Part shown: in pieces, positions 33,799 through 44,510 of the stretch
How positions within the stretch are numbered: position 1 is the stretch's first letter
How the letters are laid out: each line of letters begins with the position of its first letter
Source of the DNA: Symbiodinium natans
Lineage: Eukaryota; Sar; Dinophyceae; Suessiales; Symbiodiniaceae
Assembly: GCA_905221605.1 (NCBI GenBank)
Contig: CAJNDS010002820.1
Location: forward strand, 70,001 to 132,000
Reading direction: 5' to 3'
Length of the DNA: 62,000 nt
Notes under the pieces: generated by a model
Database searches by the model: none
Seen by the model: only the letters and a program-made list of their open reading frames with translations
What the model was told of the DNA's origin: nothing
Position numbers and translations under genes: made by a program

Positions 33799-36700
33799 GT
33801 AAGTTCCCGCAACAACCGCAATGTCTACTCACGGGATATCCGCCAGCAGCACGGACCAGCGACACTTCAGACCCTTTTCCAGTCTGACAGGTGAGCCAAG
33901 GAACTGGGCGCCGACGTCAGCCCGCGCTGCCGCGGATGTCGAAGCGCTCCCCGTTGAACAGAAAACACTCTGAGGTGAGGGGAACTGGGGAGGGTTTTGC
34001 GGAGGCCACAAGCCGAAGGAGGTGGAGCTCTTGCAACTTACGCTCAATGTGCCTATCTTAGGCTATCTCAGGCTGTGGCTATAGCAAAATAAAAGTCACT
34101 GCAGCAGCCTCTCAGGGAAGTCAGGTACAAGGCCGCCTGTCACACCCCTGAGCTCCTGGGCCGAGAGCCTTCTGCTCTACAAGGTACCGTGGCAGCGGAA
34201 GCCGGAAGGCATTGAAGGGACCATCAGAGCTTCCCCAGTCCCCCAATGTCCACGCCCCGAAGCTCCGCAACTCCATCGTTGCATCTCCGCATGTGCAAGA
34301 GACGCTTGCCAACTAAGCGTACGCAAACAGCCACGCTGTTCCGCAAATCATTTTTTCACCTAACAGTCGCTGCACGTGCAATATGGTGGCTGGCCAGTCA
34401 CGTGATGTATGGTTAAGATGCTGGCTCCAAGCAGAACGGGTTGGGCAGCATGATGCCGGTCTGCTTTTGCGGTACTTCAGCGGCCGATTGCATGCCTCGC
34501 TAATGGACGTCCGGACAAGCCTGCAAGTCCGAATGGCCCGAAGGCCTTCCGCTTTCTCAAACGGACCGGCTACAGAATCAAGGCCTCAGCCTTCAGTCCA
34601 AGACGGAGAAGGCTCCATGACCAGGCGGCTGTGCACGAGCAAGAGCACTGATATCTATGTAAAGAGACGCTTGAGGATCTCTCACCGAAAAGTCGCTGCA
34701 CGTGCCATACGGTGGGTGATGTATGGTTAAGATGCTGGCTCCAAGCAGAACCGGTTGGGCAGCATCATGCCGGCTTGCTTTTGTGGTACTTCAGCGGCCG
34801 ATTGCATGCCTCGCTAATGGACGTCCGGACAAGCCTGCAAGTCCGAATGGCCCGAAGGCCTTCCGCTTTCTCAAACGGACCGGCTACAGAATCAAAGGCC
34901 TCAGCCTTCAGTCCAAGACGGAGAAGGCTCCAAGAACAGGCGGCTGTGCACGAGCAAGAGCACTGACCTCGAGTTCTGCCTGTCTTCACGCTTTTCTAAG
35001 TCAGGTGCGCCTTAGACGTCTCCACACCGCGCTTCAAAATAGCGGCTTCGAATGACAGGAAGAGCTGGTAACGGGCCCCCACGGGTGCCCCTAAAGAAGG
35101 GAACGCAGAGGCGGGCGCCATGGTCCCAAAGCAACAACGACGGCCATGCTGGTAGGGCCTCATCTCTCCTCGTGGACTTCGTGGACCTGGCGGAACCAGC
35201 AGCAGGACATGCTGAAAGGAGGCATCTTGAGTGGCATCCGTGCCATATCCATCTTGCTTAAGAATTTTACGCTGCACGCAAGCAACACGTGTCCGCTTAG
35301 GAACTTTGCCTCCCCGCCTGCTTTCTCAAAGACAGGAACACACGGTCCACAAACCCCTTCCCGAATTCCTTGAAGCTCAAAAGCTCGACATGCTCAAGGG
35401 GCTCAGCCTATGAGCTCCTGTTGGTGGTCATGCCTGCAGCTAAAAAAACCTCTGTCGTCGTGTGCATTTGTGGCTCACTGCACTCAAAGGGCAGCAGGGC
35501 AAGATGGTGATGCGTGCAGCTGCAAACCAATGCCATCGTGTGGCCAAGGCAACGGCTGCCTCCAGCGCTATGATGACGAAGTTATTGGCGCGTTTAGGCT
35601 AAAGGCTTTGTGAGGTGTAGGGATGTAGGGGGTTGAGGTTTGATGCCGGTTTAGGGGAAATCCTTGAACTCAAACGATCAAAGCACTTAAGGGACATGAG
35701 CCTTTACGCGGTAATGCCGGCAGTTGCAAACTAATGCCTGTTACGTTCAGCTATAGCCCACTGCATTCAACAGGCAACAGGGCGAACTGGTCTGGCTCTT
35801 TCGTCTTCCCCTTGGCCGAAAGTTGAAGTGCCTTTCAGACAATGGAAAACATTGAACAAAGACCTCTCGGTGTCAGAATCGGACACAATGCTAACCTGGA
35901 CTTTTTGTCTGGAGAGTAAGGCTCCGACACTGGAGAACAACCCTCTGCATTCTGGCGTTGGGGAAGGCGTGATGTACTGGGCACTACTTGAGCTTGGTGG
36001 GCTGCAGGTTGTAGAGGTCCTACGGCACTCCTCTGGCTAAGGCTTTTCTGGGAACGGATTGTAAAAAGGCATATGCCCTTTCTGCCCTTTCTAGAACCTT
36101 CTCCCTTTGAGACTTCATGGGATTTTTCAAGTTCGAGTAGATAGGAATGTTAAAGTGTGGCTCTCTGTGGTTGCAGCGGCCCTGTGAGCCTCAGCGTGGA
36201 CTTCCGAATCTGTTTGGCATCTTTGGGCTGGAGCCGAGCGCACTTCGAAGCTCGAAGTTGCTTGCGACCTCTCCGCAGATGCTCAGCACAGTGCCTGAGA
36301 GTGCCTGGACAGTCCTTTCGAAGCCTCAAACCTTTGCTGCCTTCATCCGTTTTATCGCGTTATCCGCTTTCTCCAGGGCGACGCGGACATCTGAGCATCG
36401 ACTGAGCTTACCAGCAAACCTGGGACGCTGAGATGCTTGTGCAGGCGCGCGCGTCACGGCCGGTGGGATGTTTTTGGTGGCACCTGCGACAGGAAGGGAA
36501 CATAAGGGAACCCAGATCGTGCATGCGCTCGACCTCGAAAGCAAGGCTTGGTCTGCAGCCCTGTTGGCAAAGTCCTCGGAGCTCGGATCAAAGCTCGGCC
36601 GACGAAACTGGAAGCTTTAGGCCAAAGCCACTCAGCTGTGGAGGTCAGGGGGTGATGGGACACCGCGGGCTTAGAAAGAGAGATGACGCAACCGGCGCCT

Positions 36701-37381
36701 CAGCACCAGAATACCTTGCAGCGCAGCAGGGCAACCTCAAGAATGGGAGAAACAGGGCACTCGCGCATCAGCAGCGCCTAGATGCAAATCAAGCTGGAGG
36801 AGAGAAGGCGACACAGAGCCGAAGCGGCCGGAGCGCGCTTTGTCGGCGGAGGCCCTCCCCCGATCGACGTGTTCACTGACGCGTGGCTCCGATGGCGGAA
36901 CCAAGGGAACCCTGCGGAGTGAACATCGGGAGCCCTGCCGAGCTGAAGGAAAGAAGTTGGCCTGGCTGGCTTGTCCTCAGCAAGAGATGGAGGAAGCCCA
37001 GAAGTCAATGCCTTCACACTCTCAGAATCTCTCAGACAGTGAGAAAGGTAGTGCATCCTGGCGACAAAATGGGGTCGCCAAATGCTCAGCTAAGGTCTTT
37101 CAAGGATGCTTAAGGGCTTAAGGACGTTTAAGGGTTAGGGAGTTCAAAGGCAAATCCGGACCGTACGGGTCCAGCCAGTCCCTCTGGAATCTTACCTCAT
37201 GTGAAGAGAGTAGCTTGTGCAGGAACGGCACAAGAAGCTCCTGCTGTTTTCAGGATGCTGCATGTTTTCAAAAACTTTTTGCAAAGTACTGGGAGTCTTC
37301 TGAGCGCGTAGCCTCGACTTTCTTAGAAAGAGAGAGAGGTGTTGAACGAGACCACAAATCGGCTGGCCTGTGGCAAGATGA

Positions 37382-37670
37382 ATGACGGAACTACAGGTAT
37401 TTAGTGCCAGGATAGGACCCTACAGAACCAAGGTAGACATGTTGCAGAGTGGAGCGGCCTACCAGTATCTGAGCTACGGCCGAGACTCAACCCCAACGGT
37501 CAACTTCACAGGTATTCTCTCTCTTTGGGTGGAAAATACATCTGGAGCCACCAGTCGAAAACTTCTACGCTGGACCAACACTCACGGAACTCTGGGGCCT
37601 TCATTACAACAGGACCAGATGGAGCTGCCACAGCACTGCATGTTGCTGCTCTGGCCTGCCCAGATGCGTA
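37382..37670 (+). CDS. Captured gene fragment with a GT-AG intron (U3 only)
   Basis: A segment absent from U1, U2 and U4 reads ELQVFSARIGPYRTKVDMLQ, SGAAYQYLSYGRD and PTVNFT, then CACAG|GTATTC (37510). Reading resumes after TTACAACAG| at about 37611 with GPDGAATALHVAALACPDAY, in phase. The ~101-nt intron also happens to be open. Flanking unit sequence continues after CGCGAGGCCGAACCC. No family is recognised with confidence. Confidence 0.4.
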
Positions 37671-38362
37671 CGCGAGGCCGAACCCTTGGCTTCTCCATGG
37701 GATCCGCTACAGAACCCCATGCCTTCGAGCCGCTGCCGCTCTTGCTTCGCGAAGTTCCCGTGGATCTCAAGCCCAAGAAGGCTTGGTCACAAAACACGTG
37801 CTTAAAAAGCTGCTGGGCTCGAGGCGGACCACTGGGGCAATCACGGAAGCCGAGCTTCATGCGCTTAGGCAGCGCTTTCTGGAGCTCACTTCTGGGAACG
37901 CATTTGCAGAACCCAAAAGGGCAAATCTAAGCAACCCCCAACAAGGATCCCAGCAAAGCAAACGCTATGGAGGCATTTGCACATCTTCGGCTCGCACTCT
38001 GCAAGCTGTGCCTCAGTTCGAATGCACCACACTCGCTGTTAACGATTCGAGTTATACAGTTGTACCCGTCTATGACGCAAAGCTTGTTGACAGCAACACA
38101 TGGGGTTAAAGGGGCCCACAAAGCACGATCTTTGACTTCTTAGCTCTTCATCTCCCTTCCGCAGGAATCCAACCTTTCAGAAATAAGATGCCTTTCAGAA
38201 GAGAGGGGATCCTGCCAACCCTCTTGAACGCGAACTCCGAACAATCTCAACTAAGCTTGTACACAGACCCCCCTACCCACCCAAAGCTAATGACAGCTCG
38301 TTAACATGAAGATGATGCAAATCTGACTGATGACAACTAGAACAATCGAAGCCTCAACCTTG

Positions 38363-38462
38363 CTTGGAGGTTCATGGTACTTACAAACCAAATAGTAATT
38401 GCCCTGAAAGCCCAATGAAAACCATATTAGGGCAATTAAGGGAAGCGGGTTATAAATGGTAA
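38363..38462. mobile_element. Foldback element, truncated U3 copy
   Basis: CTTGGAGGTTCATGGTACTTACAAACCAAAT begins like the elements at 26619 and 56050, but the right arm after GGGTTATAAAT is deleted. Confidence 0.5.
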
Positions 38463-38859
38463 ACCCTCATCTCTGACTGCCCTCTCAAGCCCTGGCAGCT
38501 TTAAACCCTGAACTGTAATCCCAAAACCCCTACAAGCCTAAACCTTAAATCCCTAAAATCCCAAAACCCTCAAACCCCAAAATCCCTGAAAACCCTGAAG
38601 CCCTAAAACCCTAAACTCCTTAAGCTTGATCCAGGTCGGGTGAGGGACGATCGGAATCACGACCATGTGGGAAACTTCGACAGCCACTCTCACGGCACAT
38701 GTTGAAAAACGCTTTGCAGGACAAATCCAAAATTCTTGCTGCGGGACTACATGGGTTTACACCCTATTGAACGTGTCTCACTGCAATGCTTCTCTATTTG
38801 TCCATGGATGGCTTAAGTTTTTGGTGAATGAGCCAAGATGCAATCGAGCTGTCATGACT

Positions 38860-39595
38860 CCAGGTGATACCCCGCAAGGGCATTTCCCAAAAAGGGTACC
38901 CTGACATACCCCCCAATGCTATAATCCTTCTTACAGGGAACCTCAAAAAGGGGGGGGGGGAATGGGCCCGCTATGGCTTCCCCGACCTTATGAATACAGA
39001 GCCGTGCTAAGCAGTCGTTATGCAAAGCAGCACCGAGCGCTTGCACAGTATGAAGAGCGTAGGAATCGTAGACTCTTCCTTTGTGTGAGAATGGACCCGG
39101 CAACCACCACGAAAAAACAAGGTTGCCGAGGCCACCTGTTGCAGGACGGTTTGTGTTTTCCCATGGGGGGACAAGCAAAGAGAAGGGTGGTGGGCGGAAG
39201 TACCCGAAAAAACTGGGACCGCTGGCCGCTAAAGCGGCCCTTTCGAAGAGCAGGTCCGACCGGGATGTGACACGCTGCAATTACAACAGCGCGCCGGAAC
39301 CGCGGTCTCTTGCTACGCAGTTCAAAACAAAAAGAGCCGGATCTGCCGACGATTGCAACAGAATTGCCAGTGCCTTTGGCAGTCACCCACTCTTCGAGCC
39401 TTAATTAGGGTGACACATCGTGTGAGGATGGGCACGTTTTCGCCCACCGATTTGGGTGACACATCCCTGAGAGGATAGGCACGTTTTCGCCCACCGTATC
39501 TGCCAAACACGCTGGACTCGTCATTGGTCGGTTGAGGGTTTAAGGTTGGGTTTATGGTTGCAGGCCAGAGATGTATAGAATAGGCAAATGGAGAT
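38860..39595. other. Spacer start: small element, overlapping unassigned frames, 46-bp duplication
   Basis: 38860-38950 (CCAGGTGATACCCC...CTATAATCCTTCTTACAGGGAACC) recurs at 56573-56665. From 38962 to 39404 frames of about 100-120 codons are open on both strands, rich in Lys/Arg. I cannot choose one and recognise nothing. 39408-39496 is a 46-bp tandem pair (GGGTGACACATC...CACGTTTTCGCCCACCG). Confidence 0.4.
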
Positions 39596-39601
39596 CAAGC
39601 A

Positions 39602-39674
39602 CCCCTAAACCCTAAACCCTAAACCCTAAACCCTAATCCCTAATCCCTAATCCCCTCAACCTTAACCCTAAACC
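39602..39674 (-). repeat. Internal telomere array (left of a facing pair)
   Basis: CCCTAAA followed by three CCCTAAT-type heptamers. A ~100-base spacer separates it from 39771. Confidence 0.95.
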
Positions 39675-39770
39675 CCTCTCTAGGAAAAAGCTTCGTGCCT
39701 TCGCTCAGTCGCTCAGCCACCGCTGCCTCGGCTACATCTGCAGACCTCTGGGGCATCATTTTCTCTCGTA

Positions 39771-39952
39771 GGGTTTAGGGTTTAGGGTTTAGGGTTTAGG
39801 GTTTAGGGTTTAGGGTTTACGGTTTACGGTTTAGGGTTTAGGGTTTAGGGTTTAGGGTTTAGGGTTAGGGTTTACGGTTTAGGGTTTAGGGTTTAGGGTT
39901 TAGGGTTTAGGGTTTAGGGTTTAGGGTTTAGGGTTTAGGGTTTAGGGTTTAG
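39771..39952 (+). repeat. Longest internal telomere array of the window
   Basis: About twenty-six TTTAGGG heptamers with three TTTACGG variants. Confidence 0.97.
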
Positions 39953-40254
39953 GCTTAATATAGGAAGTACCAAGTCCTTATTGTGATTATAGTAGAATAT
40001 ACCACCAACTCCTGCGCCAATTAAGGGCCCTCTACATATATGGGAATGAGATTGAAGTGTTTTGGGTTCCGGGAATGAGGCTTTTGGGGTTTAGGGGTTC
40101 AGGATATTTAGGGTTTAGAGTGTTTAAGATGTAGGGGGCTTAAGGCTGACTCGCCATAGTCTCTCGGTTTTTGTTTAACCAGTCTCGTGGTTAGGATCCA
40201 AAAATTGGTCACAAGATGCCTCGCGCAACACGGTAAGGGGACAGAAGCGTGGGG

Positions 40255-40759
40255 TTAACATTTCTGAATGCAACAATGCTCTCCAACGTACTTCCTTCGA
40301 CTGTCTTGTCCAGCTTCCTTGCGAAACGGCTCGTCTTCGGGATTCGGTCGGATTACACATATCCTGCAAAGGATTACAGGCCTCCAACTCTTCGACGCAA
40401 TGCTTTTACTTTGGCCTCTTCGAGGATAGCTGCAACAGGTCCATAAGCCATGCAACCACACTCTCTTTGAACGTGCTTTTCAACCAAGCATGCATTTCCC
40501 GCGCCACCCGACATCCCAAGCCACAAACCCTCAACCCCGACGAACCAGAAAATAAGTTATAACTATAGCCACTGAATCCTACGGGGCGTCCTGGCAAGCT
40601 GTAGGCGCCGTAAACCCGAAACGTGCGCACCTTCCGTCCCGGCGTGAGGAAGAGATGCAGCAGCCCCGGTCCAATCCGCCGCAGTGACGCGACCCGGCGC
40701 ATGCCCAAAGAAGCGAATCCCAAGCACAAGGTGAAGGCGATCCTCAGTCTCCCTATCAT
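40255..40759 (-). CDS. Possible small minus-strand gene
   Basis: A 117-codon frame begins MIGRLRIAFTLCLGFASLGM (hydrophobic, possible membrane segment) and, after a stretch that looks like intron, ends MHAWLKSTFKESVVAWLMDL, LQLSSKRPK and a stop at 40406. A second minus frame runs 40461-40255. The end looks protein-like, but no family is recognised and there is no second copy for comparison. Confidence 0.25.
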
Positions 40760-40783
40760 TTCCTTAAGTGCCGCTAGAAGGAT

Positions 40784-41068
40784 ATGAGGACAATAGTTGT
40801 AGCAATCCCTTCGGGTGCATTACAACAACAAAGAGCAGAAGTCCTAAGAGCGCTAAAGTTCCCCGGCGACCTGAAGAATAAGATCCTCATGTGCTCCAGA
40901 CCATTGCCTCGATACTTGCTTAATGAAGAAACCAGAGCTTCAAACAGGAACCTAAACGATGAGAATGGGATTTCGCGGCATGTTCTAGTCCACTCTTATG
41001 GGGACTATACGGTGATATGGTTACTAAGTATTCAGATCTCCAGCCTAAACCTAAACCCTAAACCCTAA
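40784..41068 (+). CDS. Possible small hypothetical protein
   Basis: From ATG 40784 the frame reads MRTIVVAIPSGALQQQRAEV, LRALKFPGDLKNKILM and LPRYLLNEETRASNRNL with ordinary composition, then runs into CCTAAACC repeats, so the last ~15 codons are not natural. It faces away from 40255-40759 with 24 bases between. Function unknown. Confidence 0.25.
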   Translation: MRTIVVAIPSGALQQQRAEVLRALKFPGDLKNKILMCSRPLPRYLLNEETRASNRNLNDENGISRHVLVHSYGDYTVIWLLSIQISSLNLNPKP

Positions 41069-41072
41069 ACCC
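41045..41072 (-). repeat. Internal telomere repeat (left of a facing pair)
   Basis: Four CCTAAAC-type heptamers, about 100 bases from 41170. Confidence 0.85.
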
Positions 41073-41169
41073 AGCCTAAAGCCCAAGGAGACTGAGCGTC
41101 GTGATCAAAACGGACCAAACTGCCCGTCCTTGCCAACTCTGCCCCACCCTTGGTTCGCTAGTAGCACCA

Positions 41170-41269
41170 GGTTTAGGGTTTAGGGTTTAGGGTTTAGGGT
41201 TTAGGGTTTAGGGTTTAGGGTTTGGGGTTTGGGGTGTGGGGTTTAGGGTTTAGGGTTTAGGGTTTAGGG
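41170..41269 (+). repeat. Internal telomere array (right of a facing pair)
   Basis: About fourteen heptamers, TTTAGGG with a central TTTGGGG/GTGTGGG patch. Confidence 0.95.
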
Positions 41270-41935
41270 GCCTCAAAGGCTTCGGGGAATTAGTCATGAA
41301 GTATCACAGTATCATCATACTAAACAACCCTACTAACGGATAGGGTTGGTGTGTTAATCAGGCTTCTATGTTATATACCTTTTGCCGAATAATCCAGGTT
41401 CATCAAGGAACCTGAATATACAAGAAACCCTCAACCCTAAATCCTGAACCCTACCCTAAACCCGAAGCCCTAAACCGATACCAGTGCAGGATGTGGCAAC
41501 CCATCTGGAGCCCGAAGTTGCAAGATGACGATGGCTGGACCTGGGTTGGGTTTATCGGCCCCAAAGCCCAAACACAGCCATAAAGTGAAGTGCCCTAAAC
41601 AAACCTTAAGACCAACAAGCCTGCGCTACTATTGTGAAGGGAATGCGGAAGCAAATCAACATGATGGTTGTCAAGACAAATCTGAACCTACAAGCCCCTA
41701 AACCCGGAAACCCCAAACCATGAAAGCTACACCCTCAACATCCCTCAACCGATATGAAACCCAAGCCCTCAACCGCACGCCAAACCCTAAAAGCCCTGCC
41801 GAAGCCCTAAGCCCCCCAAACAAAACGCAAGCATAGCACCCTAAAACCAAGATTTTTAAGGGTGGTTCATCAGGTTGAAAATCCAAGGAGCAACACAGAA
41901 GGAGGTAGATCGTCGTCAGCTTTGTCGTCCTACGA
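41270..41935. other. Spacer without supported gene
   Basis: Degenerate CCCTAAA-like islands at 41426-41476 and 41695-41850. Open frames here are telomere-derived (Leu/Asn/Pro-Lys-Pro, or Val/Leu/Gly/Phe on the minus strand). Confidence 0.6.
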
Positions 41936-42083
41936 TTTGGGGTTTAGGGATTAGGGTGTTGGGGTTAGGGTTTCGGGCTTAGGGCTTAGGGTTTAGGGTT
42001 TAGGGTTTAGGGTTTGGGGTTTAGGGTTTAGGGTTTGGGGTTTAGGGTTTAGGGTTTAGGGTTTAGGGTTTAGGGTTTAGGGT
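41936..42083 (+). repeat. Internal telomere array
   Basis: About twenty TTTAGGG-type heptamers, ending ~210 bases downstream of the stop of the minus-strand TIR-like gene. Confidence 0.95.
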
Positions 42084-42242
42084 CAGAGGCCCCCAAGATG
42101 AACAAAAGGATACCACATCGGAGATCCGAGCGTCATCTTCAAGATGAAGCATCGGTCCTCCTGCGGGCTGCGACAGAGAAGGACGAGCAAGGCAGCCCTT
42201 GCCAAGAGCGATGCGCACCTTAGTTGTCCAGTACCTAGGGGT

Positions 42243-42303
42243 TTTAAAGGTTAACCTTTGGGAATATAAGGGGAATCTATTACCCCAAAAAGGTTAAAGG
42301 TTA
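42243..42303. other. Foldback at the 3' end of the TIR-like gene
   Basis: AAAGGTTAACCTTTGGG...TACCCCAAAAAGGTTAAAGGTTACC forms an imperfect hairpin that overlaps the stop codon side (42294) of the minus-strand gene. It may be a 3' processing structure or a small element. Confidence 0.4.
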
Positions 42304-44510
42304 CCTACTCTACTGCTAAGGCACTGCTCAAGCAAGAAGTACCAGGCTGCATGAAGGTGATGAACATCGAAGTAAACTCGACAGAGAGTAACGAAGCTGG
42401 TCGCGAACACGAAGAATGGAAGAGCTATCTCAGCATGGCCCGCTCCAGAAATGTCTACGCCAGCACGCGCCACTTCCCTGAGTGTCTCAGACGACATCCC
42501 GGCAGCAAGGAGCACGTGGATCGCATAATCCACGTCAGCGGTCTTATCCCCTATTTCAGCATGGATGCGTGCCGCATCCTCGGCCACGGAACAAGTTGCG
42601 TGAATAACGCTGCCCTGAAATCCAGAGCCCAGCTGTGCTGACTCCCCTTCTCGTGCTCTGCCATTCTCCCGATCGACCTCCAAGCATAGAAAGAGCGTCA
42701 CGCCAATGATCCAGCAGATGCGCTGAAGAAGGTTGGCGCAGTCTTGAACAATGCTTGTGTGGCAGATTGGACGCCAGAGCACGACCAGACAGCCACACAT
42801 GAAGGCACCTGCCCTGTTCAAGATCATGCGGCACTGGTATTGGTTCAGACTGATGCTGGCCAACATGCTCACATAGGCGAGGCAAAGAGGGATGGGGTTC
42901 ATGGCGGGAACATCCCAGTTGTTCACATAGGCGCCCACCGCCATACCCAAGAGTCCTGGCAAAGCTGGGAAAACACCAAGGAATCTTGCGTTCTCATGGG
43001 AACTAGTCCCGCCTCCCCATTCCGGGCTGTAGCCATGACTGCTCGCGCCTCCATGTGACTGCAGACGAACTTTCAATGACGACCAAAAGGGACGCCAAGA
43101 ACATTTTTGGAACCCTGAACCCTCAACCCTGAATACCTCTGCATTGAAGATACTTTCACAGCTAAATCCGAATGTTAGAGGCCCCTGGCATGTACTATGT
43201 GGGTACTTCAAACAAACCCTAAACCCCCCCCCCTAAACCCTAAACCCCAAACCCCACACCCCAAACCCTAAACCCTAAACCCTAAACCCTAAACCCTAAA
43301 CCGTCGCCCCAATCCTAGCAGGGCCGTCGCCACCAGGGTTCGGCAGAGCTGTCGTCCTCGGAGAAACGTCAAAGAAAGAATCTTTTGCAGCTTTAGGGTT
43401 TAGGGTTTAGGGTTTCGAGTTTAGGGTTTAGGATTTAGGGTTGAGGGTTTAGGGTTGAGGGTTAAGGGTTTAGAACCTTCGTATTTTCATAGTTTAAAGC
43501 TTTCGAGTTTTGAGGACGGAGGTCCCAAACCCTAAACCCGAAGTAAGCCAGGGCCATAGCAGGATGAACACAAAACTTAGGACACCTGAAAAGAGGTCCT
43601 AAATTCCAAGGCCCGAATCCCTGTTGAGCAGAAGCTACAGAGCACCCAGGCTCAAACCGTGAATCTTCACGTGTCTTTTTTGGGGCTTATAGAGGTTTAG
43701 GGTTAAGGTGCGAGCATCTGTTCGATGCCCGTGCGATGACGATCGTCTTGCCCTCTTCATGGGCACGGTAGGCTTCGTACACACACCACAACCTGGATTT
43801 TTCAGGGTCAGGGACTTCGATGGGAAAGGCAGACTGCTGGGGCTTCACCGTGCGTTGTGTCCCTCCAGGCCTTGTGTAGATGCTGCAATGCCGGTTGGGT
43901 ACCACAAGGACGCAGGAAGAGGCCTGCAAAGCCAAGGCAAAGGGTGAGCTGCTTGGAGCTTGCAGCAAGGCCTCGATGTTCAGGTTCTGAGGGTTGGCAA
44001 GCATGCAGCACCACGCATGCAGCGCGGTCGACGGCCAGGAATGCAGAACCTTCGAGATGAACTCGAAGATACCTTCCTGCCAGGCGTGGCTGATGAAGAG
44101 GTGACACTCCAACCCGTCAGGGTGCATCATCAATGCCCAGCTCACCTTGCCCACACGGTCTGTCACAGGCATGATATGTTGCGTGTTGACCGTGTAGACA
44201 CTCGGCCCGAAGACCTTGTCAGAGGTCTCGAAGTCGTCTTTGCCGTCATCTGGTGGCCAAATCTCGCCCTTCTCGATTGCTTTTTGCACCTCCTGACGCA
44301 AGTGTTTCAAATCTGCACGAGTAATGCACCAGCGATCCGGAGGAACGGACTCGTGCAACTCCACTGCCTCCGACAGCGTGTAAATCGTCGAACTTCTGGC
44401 GAATGTGGATGAACTCCTTGAAACCATTGGCCAGCACTTCAACTTGAAGCCGTTTGTCGTATGGTAAAACGTTGTCTTCACACAGTCTTAGCCCTGACGA
44501 ATCCTGCCCC
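42294..44510 (-). CDS. TIR-like FISHAW/LWCVYE protein with membrane segments
   Basis: Best gene of the window. In minus-strand order: an N-terminal stretch in one frame (about 44510-44390) reads CEDNVLPYDKRLQVEVLANG and FKEFIHIRQKFDD. Then, after an apparent 1-nt shift (44381-44392), IYTLSEAVELHESVPPDRWC, GPSVYTVN, LFISHAWQEGIFEFISKVLH, MLANPQNLNIEALL, VLVVPNRHCSIYTR, a 78-nt intron (43870-43793), LWCVYEAYRAHEEGKTIVIA. A second intron follows (from about 43710 to about 43000), then 42294-43000: RFLGVFPALPGLLGMAVGAY and three more hydrophobic segments, a soluble part (EIGDKTADVDYAIHVLLAAG, MSSETLREVARAGVD) and a last hydrophobic segment. SHAW...WCxxE resembles a TIR fold; its Glu matches the position of the NADase Glu in plant TIR domains. 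From memory, dinoflagellate genomes hold many such proteins; their role is unknown. The frameshift may be a pseudogene mark or a sequence error. Confidence 0.65.
43215..43302 (-). repeat. Telomere array inside inferred intron (left of a facing pair)
   Basis: About twelve CCCTAAA-type heptamers with a run of ten C and a CCCCACA variant. Confidence 0.95.
43392..43472 (+). repeat. Telomere array inside inferred intron (right of a facing pair)
   Basis: About eleven TTTAGGG heptamers including TTTCGAG and TTGAGGG variants. Confidence 0.9.
43793..43870 (-). other. 78-nt GC-AG intron of the TIR-like gene
   Basis: Minus strand ACAAG|GCCTGGAGGG ... GAAAAATCCAG|GTTGTGG. Removing it joins SIYTR to LWCVYEAY, the continuous form I expect for the family. 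AGG occurs at both borders. The intron is 26 codons without a stop, so it hides as an in-frame insertion. Confidence 0.7.

Larger units (their letters stand above)
31855..35100 (+). repeat. Nested tandem duplication in U3
   Basis: CTACTCACGGGATATCCGCCAGCAGCACGG starts at 31858 and again at 33824, and the following ~1.1 kb is nearly identical. Within each copy a ~310-bp sub-block (CGCTGCACGTGC...GACGGAGAAGGCTCC) is itself doubled (32400/32712 and 34367/34693). The 860 bases between the copies carry the Cys-rich exon and a telomere remnant. Confidence 0.85.
27100..38850 (+). repeat. Unit 3 (U3) of the ~11-kb tandem array
   Basis: Full-length unit with a nested ~1.97-kb tandem duplication (31855-33830 against 33830-35100), one telomere insertion (31435-31531) and a private 290-bp segment (37382-37670). 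Lacks most of the WYDVDDP segment. Confidence 0.85.
43001..43709 (-). other. Inferred intron 2 of the TIR-like gene, carrying facing telomere arrays
   Basis: Between the LWCVYEAY exon and the membrane exon. Borders are approximate: the donor is near ASN (GAACAG|ATGC or CGG|GCATCG) and the acceptor near GAACGCAAG|ATTCC (about 42990-43000). The second open frame formally starts at 43211, but its first ~70 codons do not look coding. Contains 43215-43302 (CCCTAAA) and 43392-43472 (TTTAGGG) around a 90-base spacer. Confidence 0.45.

Noticed and set aside
38962-39404. Bacterial-like gene or rRNA fragment
   Set aside because: Open on both strands, no recognisable motif, no rRNA landmark found by eye.
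42351-43058. Plus-strand frames opposite the membrane exon
   Set aside because: Shadows of the minus-strand gene, which has the hydrophobic pattern and motifs.
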